The notes: generated by a model not told the origin, from the letters alone. DNA of 64,000 nucleotides from Companilactobacillus heilongjiangensis (GCF_000831645.3 NZ_CP012559.1:372001-436000), one strand, 5' to 3'. Shown: positions 44,470 to 54,121, counted from the first letter of the stretch. Program-made: numbers and translations.

Positions 44470-46665
44470 ATGAAAAATAATCGAAATAGGTTAATCAATA
44501 ATAGCCTGTTTTACATCTTGCTCTTTGTTGTTTTGGTTCTTGCAGCGAGTTGGTTTGCTGGTGGTCAATCCTCAGACCAATCAAAAACATTAAGCCAAGA
44601 CCAATTCATCACACAATTGAAGCAAGGCAAAGTGAAGAATTTCAAACTAGAACCTATTGGAGGAGCTTATCAAGTAACTGGTGAATACAAGAAAGCTCAA
44701 AAAGCTGAAACAACACGTTCCGTTTCATTGTTCAGCCGTAACCAAGCTACGACTTCTAGTGAAGTAACTTCATTCAGTTCAACTGTTTTGCCTAACAATG
44801 ATACGTTAAAGATGATTAATAGTGCCGCTATGGCTAAAGGGGTTAAGACTACTGCAGCTCCTAAGTCACAATCCGGACAATGGATCTCATTGATCTTAAC
44901 GGTTATTGTTCCATTTGCATTATTCTTCTTTATAATCTTTGCGATGATGGGCCGAGGAGGCCAAGGTGGTGGCGGTGCAAACCGTGTCATGAACTTTGGT
45001 AAATCCAAGGTTAAACCAGAAGATCCAAAGAAAAACAAAGTTAGATTTTCTGATGTTGCCGGTGCTGAAGAAGAAAAACAAGAACTTGTTGAAGTTGTTG
45101 AATTTCTAAAAGATCCAAGAAAATTTGTCTCTCTAGGTGCCCGAATACCGGCTGGTGTTCTTTTAGAGGGTCCTCCCGGGACTGGTAAAACTTTACTAGC
45201 TAAGGCTGTTGCTGGTGAAGCTAAAGTTCCTTTCTATTCAATCTCTGGTTCAGATTTCGTTGAAATGTTCGTTGGTGTTGGTGCATCACGTGTTCGTGAC
45301 TTGTTCGAAAATGCCAAGAAAGACGCTCCATCAATCATCTTTATCGATGAAATTGATGCTGTTGGTCGTCAACGTGGTTCTGGTACCGGTGGTGGTAATG
45401 ATGAACGTGAACAAACTCTTAACCAATTATTGATTGAGATGGATGGATTTACAGGTAATGAAGGTGTCATCGTTATGGCTGCTACTAACCGTTCTGATGT
45501 CCTTGATCCTGCCTTGCTACGTCCAGGTCGTTTCGACAGAAAGATTCTTGTTGGTCGTCCTGATGTTAAAGGCCGTGAAGCTATTCTTAAAGTTCACGCT
45601 AAGAACAAACCATTTACAGATGATGTTGATTTGAAAGCAATTGCTCAACAAACTCCAGGTTTTGCTGGTGCTGATCTAGAAAACTTACTAAACGAAGCCG
45701 CACTTGTTGCTGCAAGACGTGGTAAGCAAAAGATTGACCCAACTGACCTTGATGAAGCTGAAGATCGTGTTATTGCGGGTCCAGCTAAGAAGAATCGTGT
45801 TATTCCTGAACAAGAGCGTCATACAGTTGCCTACCACGAAGCAGGACATGCTTTGATTGGTTTAGTATTGAGTGATTCTCGAGTTGTTAGAAAGGTTACT
45901 ATCGTGCCTCGTGGACGTGCCGGCGGTTACGCTATCATGCTTCCTAAGGATGATCAAAACCTTGCTACTAAGAAGGAATTGAACGAACAAATTACTGGAT
46001 TGCTTGGTGGTCGTACAGCTGAAGAAATTATCGTCGGTCAACCATCATCAGGTGCTTCAAATGACTTTGAACAAGCAACTCAAATTGCTCGTACAATGGT
46101 TACAGAATATGGTATGACAGACCGTTTAGGTACTGTTCAACTTGAAAAGAATGGTCAACCATTTAGTGGTGGTAACTATCGTGCTGAACCAGCATATTCA
46201 CAAGATACTGCCATGGCTATTGATCAAGAAGTTAAACGCATTATCGATGAAGATCACGAACGTGCTCGAGAAATTCTTCAATCACATCGTGAACAACACA
46301 AGATTATTGCCGAGGCTTTGTTGAAGTATGAAACACTTGATGAAAAGGAAATCTTGAGTTTGTATAACACAGGAGCAATGCCTGCAAACGATGCAAATCA
46401 ACAATTCCCAAGTGAAAGTGCTGCAACATTTGAACAAGCTAAGAAGGCTGCTGAAGCCAAAGATGCTGCTAAACAAAAATCAGAAGAATTAACTAAGGAT
46501 GATTCACCAAAATCAGATGATTCTGATGTTGATGAAACAACATATCCTTCAGAAAACAAAGATAAGCCAGCTGACGATACAAAGTCTGATACTGATACAT
46601 CTAAGAATGATAATTCTGAAGATTCAAATAGCGACAAGAATGATGATAATAACAATCAAGAATAA
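44470..46665 (+). CDS. ftsH: ATP-dependent zinc metalloprotease FtsH
   Basis: Membrane-anchored AAA+ protease that degrades damaged membrane proteins and regulators. Two membrane helices (about 12-30 and 138-160) flank an external domain; the AAA module has Walker A GPPGTGKT at 234-241, [13 protein letters not shown] and the second region of homology; zinc site H456-E-A-G-H460. The last 100 residues or so form an acidic Ser/Asp/Lys-rich tail. 731 aa, slightly long because of that tail. RBS AGGAGG. Followed by a terminator and hslO. Confidence 0.97.
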   Translation: MKNNRNRLINNSLFYILLFVVLVLAASWFAGGQSSDQSKTLSQDQFITQLKQGKVKNFKLEPIGGAYQVTGEYKKAQKAETTRSVSLFSRNQATTSSEVTSFSSTVLPNNDTLKMINSAAMAKGVKTTAAPKSQSGQWISLILTVIVPFALFFFIIFAMMGRGGQGGGGANRVMNFGKSKVKPEDPKKNKVRFSDVAGAEEEKQELVEVVEFLKDPRKFVSLGARIPAGVLLEGPPGTGKTLLAKAVAGEAKVPFYSISGSDFVEMFVGVGASRVRDLFENAKKDAPSIIFIDEIDAVGRQRGSGTGGGNDEREQTLNQLLIEMDGFTGNEGVIVMAATNRSDVLDPALLRPGRFDRKILVGRPDVKGREAILKVHAKNKPFTDDVDLKAIAQQTPGFAGADLENLLNEAALVAARRGKQKIDPTDLDEAEDRVIAGPAKKNRVIPEQERHTVAYHEAGHALIGLVLSDSRVVRKVTIVPRGRAGGYAIMLPKDDQNLATKKELNEQITGLLGGRTAEEIIVGQPSSGASNDFEQATQIARTMVTEYGMTDRLGTVQLEKNGQPFSGGNYRAEPAYSQDTAMAIDQEVKRIIDEDHERAREILQSHREQHKIIAEALLKYETLDEKEILSLYNTGAMPANDANQQFPSESAATFEQAKKAAEAKDAAKQKSEELTKDDSPKSDDSDVDETTYPSENKDKPADDTKSDTDTSKNDNSEDSNSDKNDDNNNQE

Positions 46666-46674
46666 TAATTAATC

Positions 46675-46706
46675 AGAAAAAGCGACTCGTGAGAGTCGCT
46701 TTTTTG
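46675..46706 (+). terminator. ftsH terminator
   Basis: AAAAGCGACTC gtga GAGTCGCTTTTTT, perfect stem; it overlaps the space before hslO, which may be partly attenuated. Confidence 0.85.
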
Positions 46707-46722
46707 AACGGAGGAATCAAAT

Positions 46723-47604
46723 ATGACTGATACTTTAACTAAAGCCGTTTCAACCGATGGTAAGTTTCGTGCTTACGTCGTCAACGCTACAGAAATGATT
46801 CAAGAAACACAAAAACGCCACGATACATGGAGAAACTCTAGTGCCGCTTTAGGTAGAACAATGGTTGGCTCACTATTAGTTGCCACTTCAACTTTGAAGG
46901 AAGATGAAGTTTTGACAACAAGAGTACAAGGCGATGGACCAGTTGGCACAATTGTTGTTGATGCTAATGCTAAAGGTGACGTCAAAGGATATATTTCTAA
47001 TCCACACGTTGCTTTGAAGGCTAGAGAAGACGGCCATATCGACGTTAAAGCAGCTGTCGGTACAAAAGGAACATTAAGTATCACCAAAGATTTACATTTA
47101 AAGGCACCATTTACTGGTTCAGTACCATTAGTTTCCGGTGAAATCGGCATGGATTTTGCCTACTATATGGCTAAATCAGAACAAATCCCTTCAGCAATCG
47201 GTGTGTCAGTTTTCGTAAACCCTAACGAAACAATCGGAGCAGCTGGCGGATTCTTGATTCAGACATTGCCAGGAGCAACAGATGCAGATATTGATAAAAT
47301 TGAAGCCAATTTAAAGATTGTGCCAAATATGTCAACATTGCTTAAAGAAGGCTTGAGTAACAAAGATGTCATGGAAAAAATCATGAACGGCATCGAAATG
47401 AAGTATCTTCAAGACATGCCAGTCAAGTTTCAATGCGACTGTTCAAAAGAAAGATTTTCAAAGGCTCTAGCAACATTATCACGAGCAGAGTTACAGGCAA
47501 CGATCAAAGAAAATCATGGTGCCGAAACAGTCTGCAAGTTCTGTGGCAACAAGTATCAATTCTCAGAAGCAGAATTAAAGGATATCGTTGCTAATAAGGA
47601 TTAA
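46723..47604 (+). CDS. hslO: Redox-regulated chaperone Hsp33
   Basis: Holdase chaperone switched on by oxidative unfolding. Zinc/thiol ligands are intact: Cys238 and Cys240 (QCDCSKERF) and Cys271 and Cys274 (VCKFCGNKY). The core has GRTMVGSLLVAT and GGFLIQTLPGA. 293 aa. GGAGG precedes the ATG by seven bases. Lies between ftsH and dus as in many lactobacilli. Confidence 0.96.
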   Translation: MTDTLTKAVSTDGKFRAYVVNATEMIQETQKRHDTWRNSSAALGRTMVGSLLVATSTLKEDEVLTTRVQGDGPVGTIVVDANAKGDVKGYISNPHVALKAREDGHIDVKAAVGTKGTLSITKDLHLKAPFTGSVPLVSGEIGMDFAYYMAKSEQIPSAIGVSVFVNPNETIGAAGGFLIQTLPGATDADIDKIEANLKIVPNMSTLLKEGLSNKDVMEKIMNGIEMKYLQDMPVKFQCDCSKERFSKALATLSRAELQATIKENHGAETVCKFCGNKYQFSEAELKDIVANKD

Positions 47605-47614
47605 TAAAGGGGTT

Positions 47615-47791
47615 GCCGCCGAAGGTGGTCAGTAATGTTAGTCTGCTATGAGGACCGGCTCGAGCCGAAGAGCGGTCTCGACCCTCGCTTTTGAGCCGAA
47701 AATCACGTCTCAAAAGACGTCCTGTGGTGTAATGGCTAAAGCCATAACGCCACCTTCACAGCAGACTACATTACTGACCACCTTCGGCTAG
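47615..47791 (+). repeat. Cloverleaf intergenic repeat, copy 21 (F)
   Basis: Outer stem GCCGAAGGTGGTCAGTAATG / ATTACTGACCACCTTCGGC, then AGTCTGC/GCAGACT. H1 CTCGAGCC..GGTCTCGA, H2 TTTTGAG..CTCAAAA (as copy 1), H3 TGGCTAAAGCCA. The tip CCGAAGG/CCTTCGG replaces the usual CCTCCGG/CCGGAGG. Confidence 0.92.
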
Positions 47792-47999
47792 GTTATTGGT
47801 CCGCATGATGTTTTGTAGAAATATCTAGACTGGTTATTAAGAATTGATATTGCTTTATAAAATTTTATTCAAATTAATCTATTTTGAATGTGTTAGATAA
47901 TTGGTTGGTTTACGTGGATTTATTTAGTCTATATTTGAATACTGTTAATTGAAATTATAGTAATTGGAAACAACAGAAAATTAGTTATCACAGAAACAC

Positions 48000-48176
48000 T
48001 AGCCGGAGGGAGCAAGGAAAATCCATCAGCAGTGCAGGTGGCGTTAGGTCGTAAGACCTTACCCCACCGACGTATTTTGAAATTCGCGTACTTTGCGAAG
48101 TTCAAAATCGAGGCGCGAGACCTTGGCTCGCACCGGTCGCACAGCAGATGGAATTTTTCTTGCTCCAGGAGGCGGC
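48000..48176 (-). repeat. Cloverleaf intergenic repeat, copy 22 (R)
   Basis: Begins TAGCCGGA, ends GGAGGCGGCA. Arms GGAGCAAGGAAAATCCATC / GATGGAATTTTTCTTGCTCC with one irregular position. H3 AGGTCGTAAGACCT, H2 TTTTGAAATTCGCG..GCGAAGTTCAAAA, H1 GGCGCGAG..CTCGCACC. Confidence 0.9.
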
Positions 48177-48195
48177 ATTTTTAAATGACTTACCA

Positions 48196-48225
48196 TTGCC
48201 TTTTAGATAGAAAATTTGTTATTAT
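48196..48225 (+). promoter_or_regulatory. dus-lysS promoter
   Basis: TTGCCT (48196-48201), 18-base spacer, TATTAT (48220-48225), 36 bases before the dus start. Confidence 0.5.
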
Positions 48226-48260
48226 TACGAGTTGTAATCGAATAATAAGAGGTAAAAAGT

Positions 48261-49265
48261 ATGGAATGGAAAATAGGCAACGTCACAATCCCCAATCAGG
48301 TTGTCGTTGCGCCTATGGCAGGTATTACTAATTCGTCCTTTCGAGTTACAGCTAGAGAATTCGGCGCGGGCTTAGTTGTCTGTGAAATGATCAGTGATCA
48401 AGGTATCAAATATGGTAACTTGAAAACTTTGGGCATGATGTTCGTGGATCCAAAAGAACATCCAGTCAGCATTCAGATTTTTGGCGGTACAACGGAATCA
48501 CTCGTTAACGCAGCTAAATATGTATCTGAAAATACTGGTGCCGATATTATTGATATTAATATGGGCTGTCCAGTCAAAAAGGTTACTAAGATTGGTGCTG
48601 GTTCAAGCTGGCTCCGTGATCCTGATAAGCTTTATGGCATGGTCAAAGAAGTCAGTTCGGCTGTTGATAAGCCAGTTACCGTGAAAATGCGGACTGGGTG
48701 GGACGCTGACCATATTCTGGCAGTTGAGAATGCATTGGCAGCGCAAGAGGCTGGAGCTTCTGCTGTGGCTATGCATGGACGAACGAAGGCACAGATGTAT
48801 ACCGGACATTCCGACTGGGAACTCTTACATGAAGTGGCTCAACATTTAACCATTCCTTTCATTGGAAATGGCGATGTGAAGACGCCTCAAGATGCTAAAA
48901 CAATGATTGAAGACGTTGGAGCTGATGCTGTAATGGTTGGTCGGGCAGTGCTCGGCAATCTCTGGCGTTTAAATGAAATGAATCATTATTTGGAAACTGG
49001 CGAGATACTTCCTGAACCAAGTGTTGGAGAAAAAATTAATATAGCTAAACTTCAACTCCAACGTCTGGTAGACTTAAAAGGTGAGCATGTTGGTGTTCCA
49101 GAATTTCGTCAACAGGCAGCATATTATCTAAAGGGGATTCCCCATGCAGTCAGAACTCGTGCTAAAGTAATGAATGAAGATTCAATGCAAGAAGTTTTTG
49201 ACACGTTAGATCAATTTGTTGAAAGTTACGAACAACGAGAAGCGAGATCATCAAAAATTTCGTAG
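48261..49265 (+). CDS. dusB: tRNA-dihydrouridine synthase
   Basis: Flavoenzyme reducing uridines in tRNA D-loops. FMN barrel begins VVVAPMAGITNSSFR; catalytic Cys103 in DINMGCPVKKVTK; VKMRTGWD, MHGRTKAQMY and GNGDVKTPQDA follow; the C-terminal helical domain is complete. 334 aa, DusB-type. AAGAGGT precedes the ATG. lysS begins 15 bases after its stop, the conserved dus-lysS operon. Confidence 0.94.
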   Translation: MEWKIGNVTIPNQVVVAPMAGITNSSFRVTAREFGAGLVVCEMISDQGIKYGNLKTLGMMFVDPKEHPVSIQIFGGTTESLVNAAKYVSENTGADIIDINMGCPVKKVTKIGAGSSWLRDPDKLYGMVKEVSSAVDKPVTVKMRTGWDADHILAVENALAAQEAGASAVAMHGRTKAQMYTGHSDWELLHEVAQHLTIPFIGNGDVKTPQDAKTMIEDVGADAVMVGRAVLGNLWRLNEMNHYLETGEILPEPSVGEKINIAKLQLQRLVDLKGEHVGVPEFRQQAAYYLKGIPHAVRTRAKVMNEDSMQEVFDTLDQFVESYEQREARSSKIS

Positions 49266-49280
49266 ACAGGGGGAAAAATT

Positions 49281-50831
49281 TTGAGTAACGAAAATAAGAA
49301 GAAGCAACCAACTAAAGAAGAGATAAAGAAGACAAGAGTCATGAATGACCAACTACGGGTTAGACGTGATAAACTTCAAGAATTATATGATGAAGGCGTT
49401 GATCCATTCGGTTCAAGATTCGAAAGAACTGCTTTGGCTCAAGACATTCATGACAAGTACGGTGACGAGGACAAAGAAACTCTTGAAGAACAAGATTTGC
49501 CTGTTGTTATTGCTGGTCGTATGATGACAAAACGTGGTAAAGGTAAAGTTGGTTTTGCTGATCTACGTGATAGAAGTGGCAAGATTCAAATTTATGTTCG
49601 TAAAGATGTTGTCGGTGAAGAAAACTATCACATCTTTAAGCGTTCAGATATTGGTGATCACCTAGGTATCCATGGTGAAATCATGAAAACTGACATGGGT
49701 GAATTAACTGTTAAAGCAACCCACGTTACAATGCTTTCTAAATCACTACGTCCATTGCCTGATAAATTCCATGGTTTAACAAACGTTGAACAAATTTATC
49801 GTCAAAGATATTTGGACTTAATTGCTAACCAAGATAGTTTTGACCGTTTCAAGAAGCGTACTAAGATTATTTCAGCTGTTCGTGAATATTTGGATGGTGA
49901 AGGCTTCATGTCAGTTGAAACTCCTGTCCTAAATACTCAAGCCGGTGGTGCTAGTGCCCGTCCATTTATCACACACCACAATGCGATGGATATGACAATG
50001 TATCTTCGTATCGCTTTGGAGCTACCTTTGAAGAGATTAATTGTTGGTGGTTTTGAACGTGTCTATGAAATTGGTCGTGCTTTCCGTAACGAAGGTATGG
50101 ATCCACAACATAATCCTGAATATACTTCATTGGAAACATATGCCGCTTATTGGGATATGACAGATGTTATGAAGGAAGTCGAAGGAATGTTCAGACATGC
50201 TGCTGAGAAAGCTAATGGCTCACAAGTTGTTAGCTATCAAGGTGAAGAAATTGATTTGAGCAAGCCTTTCAAACGTATTAAGATGGTTGATGCTATCAAG
50301 GAACAAACAGGTATCGACTTTAGTCAAGATATGGACCTTGAACAAGCTCGTAAGTTAGCTGACGAAAAGGGAGTTCACTATGAAGACTTCTGGGGTGTTG
50401 GTCACATTATCGCTGAATTCTTCGAAGAATTTGTTGAAGATACTTTGAAGCAACCAACATTCGTTTATGAATATCCACTTGAAGTTTCACCATTAGCTAA
50501 GAAGAGCAAGGATAACCCTAACTTTACAGATCGATTTGAAGTTTATATCTTAGGTCACGAATACGGTAATGCCTTTACTGAATTAAATGACCCAATTGAT
50601 CAAAGAGAACGTTTTGAAGCACAAGCTGCTGAACGTGAAAAGGGTAATGACGAAGCTGAACATATCGATAACGATTACGTAGAAGCCATGGAATATGGTA
50701 TGCCACCAACTGGTGGACTAGGAATCGGTATTGATCGTTTAGTTATGCTATTAACTGATGCACCTTCAATCCGTGACGTTATTTTGTTCCCAACAATGAG
50801 ACCAGAAGATAACGCTGATAACGAAGAATAA
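49281..50831 (+). CDS. lysS: Lysyl-tRNA synthetase (class II)
   Basis: Charges tRNA-Lys. OB-fold anticodon-binding N-domain ([20 protein letters not shown]) and class II catalytic core with motif 1 region [15 protein letters not shown], motif 2 [15 protein letters not shown], and motif 3 [13 protein letters not shown]. 516 aa; the additional N-terminal residues [14 protein letters not shown] are a basic extension. TTG start at 49281 after AGGGGGA. A terminator follows. Confidence 0.97.
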   Translation: MSNENKKKQPTKEEIKKTRVMNDQLRVRRDKLQELYDEGVDPFGSRFERTALAQDIHDKYGDEDKETLEEQDLPVVIAGRMMTKRGKGKVGFADLRDRSGKIQIYVRKDVVGEENYHIFKRSDIGDHLGIHGEIMKTDMGELTVKATHVTMLSKSLRPLPDKFHGLTNVEQIYRQRYLDLIANQDSFDRFKKRTKIISAVREYLDGEGFMSVETPVLNTQAGGASARPFITHHNAMDMTMYLRIALELPLKRLIVGGFERVYEIGRAFRNEGMDPQHNPEYTSLETYAAYWDMTDVMKEVEGMFRHAAEKANGSQVVSYQGEEIDLSKPFKRIKMVDAIKEQTGIDFSQDMDLEQARKLADEKGVHYEDFWGVGHIIAEFFEEFVEDTLKQPTFVYEYPLEVSPLAKKSKDNPNFTDRFEVYILGHEYGNAFTELNDPIDQRERFEAQAAEREKGNDEAEHIDNDYVEAMEYGMPPTGGLGIGIDRLVMLLTDAPSIRDVILFPTMRPEDNADNEE

Positions 50832-50837
50832 AATAAT

Positions 50838-50872
50838 TAAGAGTTAGGGCGAAAAGTTCTAGCTCTTTTTTC
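50838..50872 (+). terminator. dus-lysS terminator
   Basis: AAGAGTTAG (50839-50847) / CTAGCTCTT (50859-50867) and a T-run. Confidence 0.75.
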
Positions 50873-50883
50873 TTTGGTTTTTT

Positions 50884-50959
50884 GCCGCCGGAGGGTGTGT
50901 GAGATGCAATTAATGCTGTGGGATTGGTTCGAGCCAAAGTGCGGTCTCGAACCTCGATT
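50884..50959 (+). repeat. Cloverleaf intergenic repeat, copy 23 (F), left part
   Basis: Left half of a copy split by an IS110-type element: GCCGCCGGAGG end, arm GTGTGTGAGATGCAATTAATGC, and all of H1 (TCGAGCC..GGTCTCGA). Breaks off after ACCTCGATT, at the base of H2. Continues at 52522. Confidence 0.9.
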
Positions 50960-51069
50960 CCTACGATTAGTCAAGTGAGAATCAGGAAAATGAGAGTATT
51001 CTAAACAGTACTTCATAACTTATGACTTTAAAATTATGAAGGTAAGAGTTAGTATTTGGAATAGAGATA

Positions 51070-52287
51070 CTAGAGTGTCTCTATGGACCTTGAGTCCGTA
51101 TATGCATAAGCATATTTAGTCTTGTTTCTAATCATGGAGAACAGACATTTCAGTGTCTTGTTCATGCAAGCCACTGTGGCAACCTTGTCCCTTTTAGGGA
51201 CGGGTTGCCTTTTTAGTTTGTAGTAATAGTCCACGATGTGATTAGGTGCAGCTGCTTGTTGCTTTATCATATTTCTGACAGTGAGGAATAGAATCTCTCT
51301 TGCTTTGGGATTTCCACGTTTATTTATGTGATCTTTTCTGAGATACTGACCAGATTGGTACCTAATAAGGTCAATCCCAACGTAAGCATTCAATTGATTA
51401 GAAGTATCAAATCTGGCGAAATCTCCGATTTCACCCAGTAACATGGCAGCTGTTAATTCACCAATGCCTGGCATTGAAGCAATAATTTCAAATTCGGGTA
51501 ATGTTTTTCCGAGTTGAATCATTTGTTTTCTAAGTTTTCTTTTTTCAATAGTGAGGTCTTTTAATTTACGTGCATAATATTTAACTTCTTGCACTTGAAC
51601 ATTATCTACACGTACTGCTGGAGAGCTATTCTTAGCAAAGACTATTAACTTTTCAGCATACTCCAGTGCTTTATCACTGGAGATTTTTTTATCGGTCTTA
51701 CTCATCAAAATATTCTTTAATTTTGTCCTAGAAATACCAGACACTAAATCAGGATGCGGAAAAAGACTAACCAAATTTAAAGATAGAATAGATGTCTTAT
51801 TAGTAAACAGTTGTTCCATTTCTGGAAACGTCTGTTGTAACTCGTTATGTAATTCAACTTTATTGAATTTACGAGAGTCTTCGACTCTCTCGTAAAATCT
51901 ACACCATTCTCTAAGATCTAGATATTTAGGATTTTGAAATGCCATCAACCGATAACTATTATCATAGGCGCTAAGAGCTATCTTATGCGCATCTTTATTA
52001 TCGGTTTTAACACGACGCAAATTCTCTGTCTTGAGGTGTAATTCAAGAGGATTTAACAAAGCATAGGGTATCTTATTATCCCTGCAAAATCTTTCTATGG
52101 GGCGAGAGTATATACCCGTAGCCTCAAAATAAAAAGTTGGATTATTAGCACGTTTAACGGTTTCGCTTAGTTTGGCGAAACCTAGTTTATTATGTTCAAA
52201 ATCAAATTCTTTCACGCAGTTACCATCGCTGTAATGCACACAATAACTGTGTCCTTTGGACACATCTAAAGCAATTATATCTGACAT
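51070..52287 (-). CDS. IS110-family transposase
   Basis: DEDD/RuvC-like recombinase of 405 aa. N-terminal catalytic residues are Asp8 (IIALDVSKG), Glu55 (FYFEATGIY), Asp96 and Asp99 (KTDNKDAHK). The C-terminal Tnp domain has IIASMPGIGELTAAMLLGEIGD and the catalytic Ser312 in RYQSGQYLRK, followed by KRGNPKAREIL. All active residues are present and the frame is open, so it is probably functional. Start ATG 52287 (MSDIIALD) after GGAAA; the longer frame to 52332 would read into the putative bridge RNA. These enzymes insert using a bispecific guide RNA made from the element. Confidence 0.92.
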   Translation of the reverse strand: MSDIIALDVSKGHSYCVHYSDGNCVKEFDFEHNKLGFAKLSETVKRANNPTFYFEATGIYSRPIERFCRDNKIPYALLNPLELHLKTENLRRVKTDNKDAHKIALSAYDNSYRLMAFQNPKYLDLREWCRFYERVEDSRKFNKVELHNELQQTFPEMEQLFTNKTSILSLNLVSLFPHPDLVSGISRTKLKNILMSKTDKKISSDKALEYAEKLIVFAKNSSPAVRVDNVQVQEVKYYARKLKDLTIEKRKLRKQMIQLGKTLPEFEIIASMPGIGELTAAMLLGEIGDFARFDTSNQLNAYVGIDLIRYQSGQYLRKDHINKRGNPKAREILFLTVRNMIKQQAAAPNHIVDYYYKLKRQPVPKRDKVATVACMNKTLKCLFSMIRNKTKYAYAYTDSRSIETL

Positions 52288-52502
52288 ATTTTTCCTTTCT
52301 AAAGCTATCCGTATCAACATTTCGAATCTCATTTCCTAAACACGAACTCGAAGTCCCACAACCTAAAACCTGATTAAAGAAATGAAGATAACGGAGATCA
52401 TTTTTTAATACGGACTCGAAGTCCCGAGGTTCATGCACGATCTTAGCTTTGTCTCCAGTGTACAAAAAAAGTTCTAAGAGAAGAAATTGATCTTCCCTCA
52501 GA
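52288..52502 (-). ncRNA. Candidate bridge RNA region of the IS110-type element
   Basis: Non-coding segment upstream of the transposase. It carries two copies of a GGGACTTCGAGT hairpin (on +, ACTCGAAGTCCC at 52346-52357 and 52414-52425), the second closing perfectly (GGACT/AGTCC) and the first with a wobble, consistent with two similar guide-bearing stem-loops. Boundaries and folding are inferred, not shown. Confidence 0.45.
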
Positions 52503-52521
52503 ACTAATCTTAGGTTGTTTT

Positions 52522-52642
52522 TTGAGCTTTGCAAAAACCGCAAATCTCAAAATACGTCCGTGCTGTAAGAATGGAAAATCGCCATTCTAACACCACAATC
52601 ACAGCATTATTGCATCTCGCACACCCCCTGGCTATTTTTGTT
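52522..52642 (+). repeat. Cloverleaf intergenic repeat, copy 23 (F), right part
   Basis: Resumes with TTGAGCTTTGC of H2, then H2 3' side GCAAATCTCAAAA, H3 AAGAATGG..CCATTCT, and arm GCATTATTGCATCTCGCACAC, which pairs with the left arm at 50893-50917. Ends CCCCCTGGCTA. Confidence 0.9.
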
Positions 52643-52737
52643 GGTCTCCTCTTAAGATTTTTTTATTTGGAATTTCTTTTAGGATTTCTAATATCAAATA
52701 GCGATTATTTCAAACTAATATAAAGGTCAGTTAAAAG

Positions 52738-52922
52738 AGCTGGAGGTTGATAGGAGAATACACTAGCAGTGAAGGTGGTGTTAGGACGGCGGTTTTATGC
52801 CGTTCTTACAGCACGGACGACTTTGGAGACTTGCTGGTTTTGCAAGGCTTCAAAGCGAGGCGCGAGACCTTGGCTCGCGCCGGTCCTCACAGCCAGTGTA
52901 TTCTCCTATCAACCGGAAGTGA
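52738..52922 (-). repeat. Cloverleaf intergenic repeat, copy 24 (R)
   Basis: Arms GGTTGATAGGAGAATACACT / AGTGTATTCTCCTATCAACC, perfect over 20 bp. H3 AGGACGGC..GCCGTTCT, H2 CTTGCTGGTTTTGCAAG, H1 GGCGCGAG..CTCGCGCC. Ends 20 bases before the tRNA promoter. Confidence 0.92.
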
Positions 52923-52941
52923 AAATTAATAAAAAATGTTG

Positions 52942-52971
52942 TTGACAGATTTATTTCTCAAAAGGTATACT
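52942..52971 (+). promoter_or_regulatory. tRNA cluster promoter
   Basis: Consensus TTGACA (52942-52947), 18-base spacer, TATACT (52966-52971), 30 bases before tRNA-Val. Confidence 0.8.
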
Positions 52972-53000
52972 AATATAGTTGTTTCAAACGAAACACATAT

Positions 53001-53073
53001 GGAGGATTAGCTCAGCTGGGAGAGCATCTGCCTTACAAGCAGGAGGTCACAGGTTCGATCCCTGTATCCTCCA
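53001..53073 (+). tRNA. tRNA-Val(UAC)
   Basis: Acceptor GGAGGAT/ATCCTCC, D arm GCTCAGCTGGGAGAGC, anticodon loop CTTACAA (anticodon TAC), T arm ACAGGTTCGATCCCTGT, discriminator A. The 3' CCA is not encoded. Confidence 0.97.
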
Positions 53074-53111
53074 TTAAGCAAAATGCTTAGTGGAAATATC
53101 TTAAGTTTTTT

Positions 53112-53194
53112 GCGGGTGTGGCGGAATTGGCAGACGCGCTAGATTTAGGTTCTAGTGTCCAGTGGACATGAAGGTTCAAGTCCTTTCACCCGTA
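53112..53194 (+). tRNA. tRNA-Leu(UAG)
   Basis: Class II tRNA of 83 bases with a long variable arm (TGTCCAGTGGACA). Acceptor GCGGGTG/CACCCGT, anticodon loop TTTAGGT (TAG), T arm GAAGGTTCAAGTCCTTT. CCA not encoded. Confidence 0.96.
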
Positions 53195-53257
53195 TTAATA
53201 ATTAGTCTTGCAAAATGATTGATTATTATGTATTATGTTAATTGTTGTTGACATAAT

Positions 53258-53330
53258 GCCGACTTAGCTCAGTTGGCAGAGCACCTGTCTTGTAAACAGG
53301 GGGTCGGAGGTTCGAATCCTCTAGTCGGCA
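53258..53330 (+). tRNA. tRNA-Thr(UGU)
   Basis: Acceptor GCCGACT/AGTCGGC, anticodon loop CTTGTAA (TGT), T arm GGAGGTTCGAATCCTCT. CCA not encoded. Confidence 0.97.
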
Positions 53331-53340
53331 TCGTCATAAT

Positions 53341-53412
53341 GCGGAAGTAGTTCAGTGGTAGAACATCACCTTGCCATGGTGGGGGTCGCGGGTTCGAATC
53401 CCGTCTTCCGCT
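53341..53412 (+). tRNA. tRNA-Gly(GCC)
   Basis: Acceptor GCGGAAG/CTTCCGC, D arm GTTCAGTGGTAGAAC, anticodon loop TTGCCAT (GCC), T arm GCGGGTTCGAATCCCGT. CCA not encoded. Confidence 0.97.
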
Positions 53413-53429
53413 TCAGAGAATTTGATAAA

Positions 53430-53474
53430 TAAAAAAGTGATTAATTCTAAAATTAGGATTAATTACTTTTTTTT
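53430..53474 (+). terminator. tRNA cluster terminator
   Basis: AAAAAAGTGATTAAT / ATTAATTACTTTTTTTT with one G-T wobble. Confidence 0.8.
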
Positions 53475-53577
53475 CGTTCTCTAAAAATAAATCTAGCATA
53501 TATGTCTATCTTAATTGAGTATATTAATTCCTTGAATGTGGTACGATTCTTAAAGAAGGCAATTATTTCTTTGGTCT

Positions 53578-53767
53578 GCCGCCTTCGGTTGTGAGATATA
53601 GAGTTATGCTGTGGGACCGGCTCGAGCCAGAGTGCGGTCTCGACCCTCGCTTTTGAACTTTGCACAGTTCGCAAATTTCAAAAGACGTCCTGTGCTGTAA
53701 GAACGGAAAATCGCCGTCCTAACACCACTATCACTGCATAACTCTATATCCCACAACCTCCGGCTAG
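53578..53767 (+). repeat. Cloverleaf intergenic repeat, copy 25 (F)
   Basis: Ends GCCGCCTTCGG and CCTCCGGCTAG. Arms GTTGTGAGATATAGAGTTAT / ATAACTCTATATCCCACAAC, nearly perfect. H1 CTCGAGCC..GGTCTCGA, H2 TTTTGAACTTTGC..GCAAATTTCAAAA, H3 AAGAACGG..CCGTCCT. Confidence 0.92.
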
Positions 53768-53873
53768 TTTGTTTTCTTCTATATATGTATTTAATATTAT
53801 ATGTATTTAATATTTAAATTTTTACGTATTTTAAATATTGAATAGGAACCAATCATCAGATTGAAACAAAACC

Positions 53874-54055
53874 TTAGTCGGAGGGTGTCAGTAAATATAG
53901 ACAGCTGTGGGAGTGGTGTTAGGACTTTAGTCCTTACTCCACTGACGTATTTTGAGATTTGCGGTTTGTGCAAAGTTCAAAATCGAGGTTCGAGACCGAA
54001 CTTTGGCTCGCACCGGTCACATAGCAGGCTATATTTACTGACGCCCGGAGACGGC
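53874..54055 (-). repeat. Cloverleaf intergenic repeat, copy 26 (R)
   Basis: Begins TTAGTCGGA, ends GGAGACGGCA. Arms GGGTGTCAGTAAATATAG / CTATATTTACTGACGCCC. H3 AGGACTTTAGTCCT, H2 TTTTGAGATTTGCG..CAAAGTTCAAAA, H1 TCGAGACC..GGCTCGCA. Last copy in the window. Confidence 0.92.
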
Positions 54056-54093
54056 AGACGACATACATTTAATAATGAAATAAGATAAATTAA

Positions 54094-54121
54094 TTGCTTT
54101 TTTTCAAAACACAATTATACT
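54094..54121 (+). promoter_or_regulatory. clpC promoter
   Basis: TTGCTT (54094-54099), 16-base spacer, TATACT (54116-54121). No CtsR heptad (GGTCAAA) direct repeat is visible around it. Confidence 0.5.

Larger units (their letters stand above)
50957..52521 (-). mobile_element. IS110/IS1111-type insertion sequence inside a cloverleaf repeat
   Basis: One DEDD recombinase with about 215 bases of non-coding DNA upstream and 98 downstream. Near the ends is a 12-bp inverted repeat with one mismatch: CCTACGATTAGT (50960-50971) and ACTAATCTTAGG (52503-52514). Exact ends are uncertain by a few bases; compared with intact repeats, a short overlap within AAAA is possible and no long target duplication exists, as expected for this group. 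The longer 5' non-coding part suggests an upstream bridge RNA (IS110 style), while subterminal repeats recall IS1111. Confidence 0.8.
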
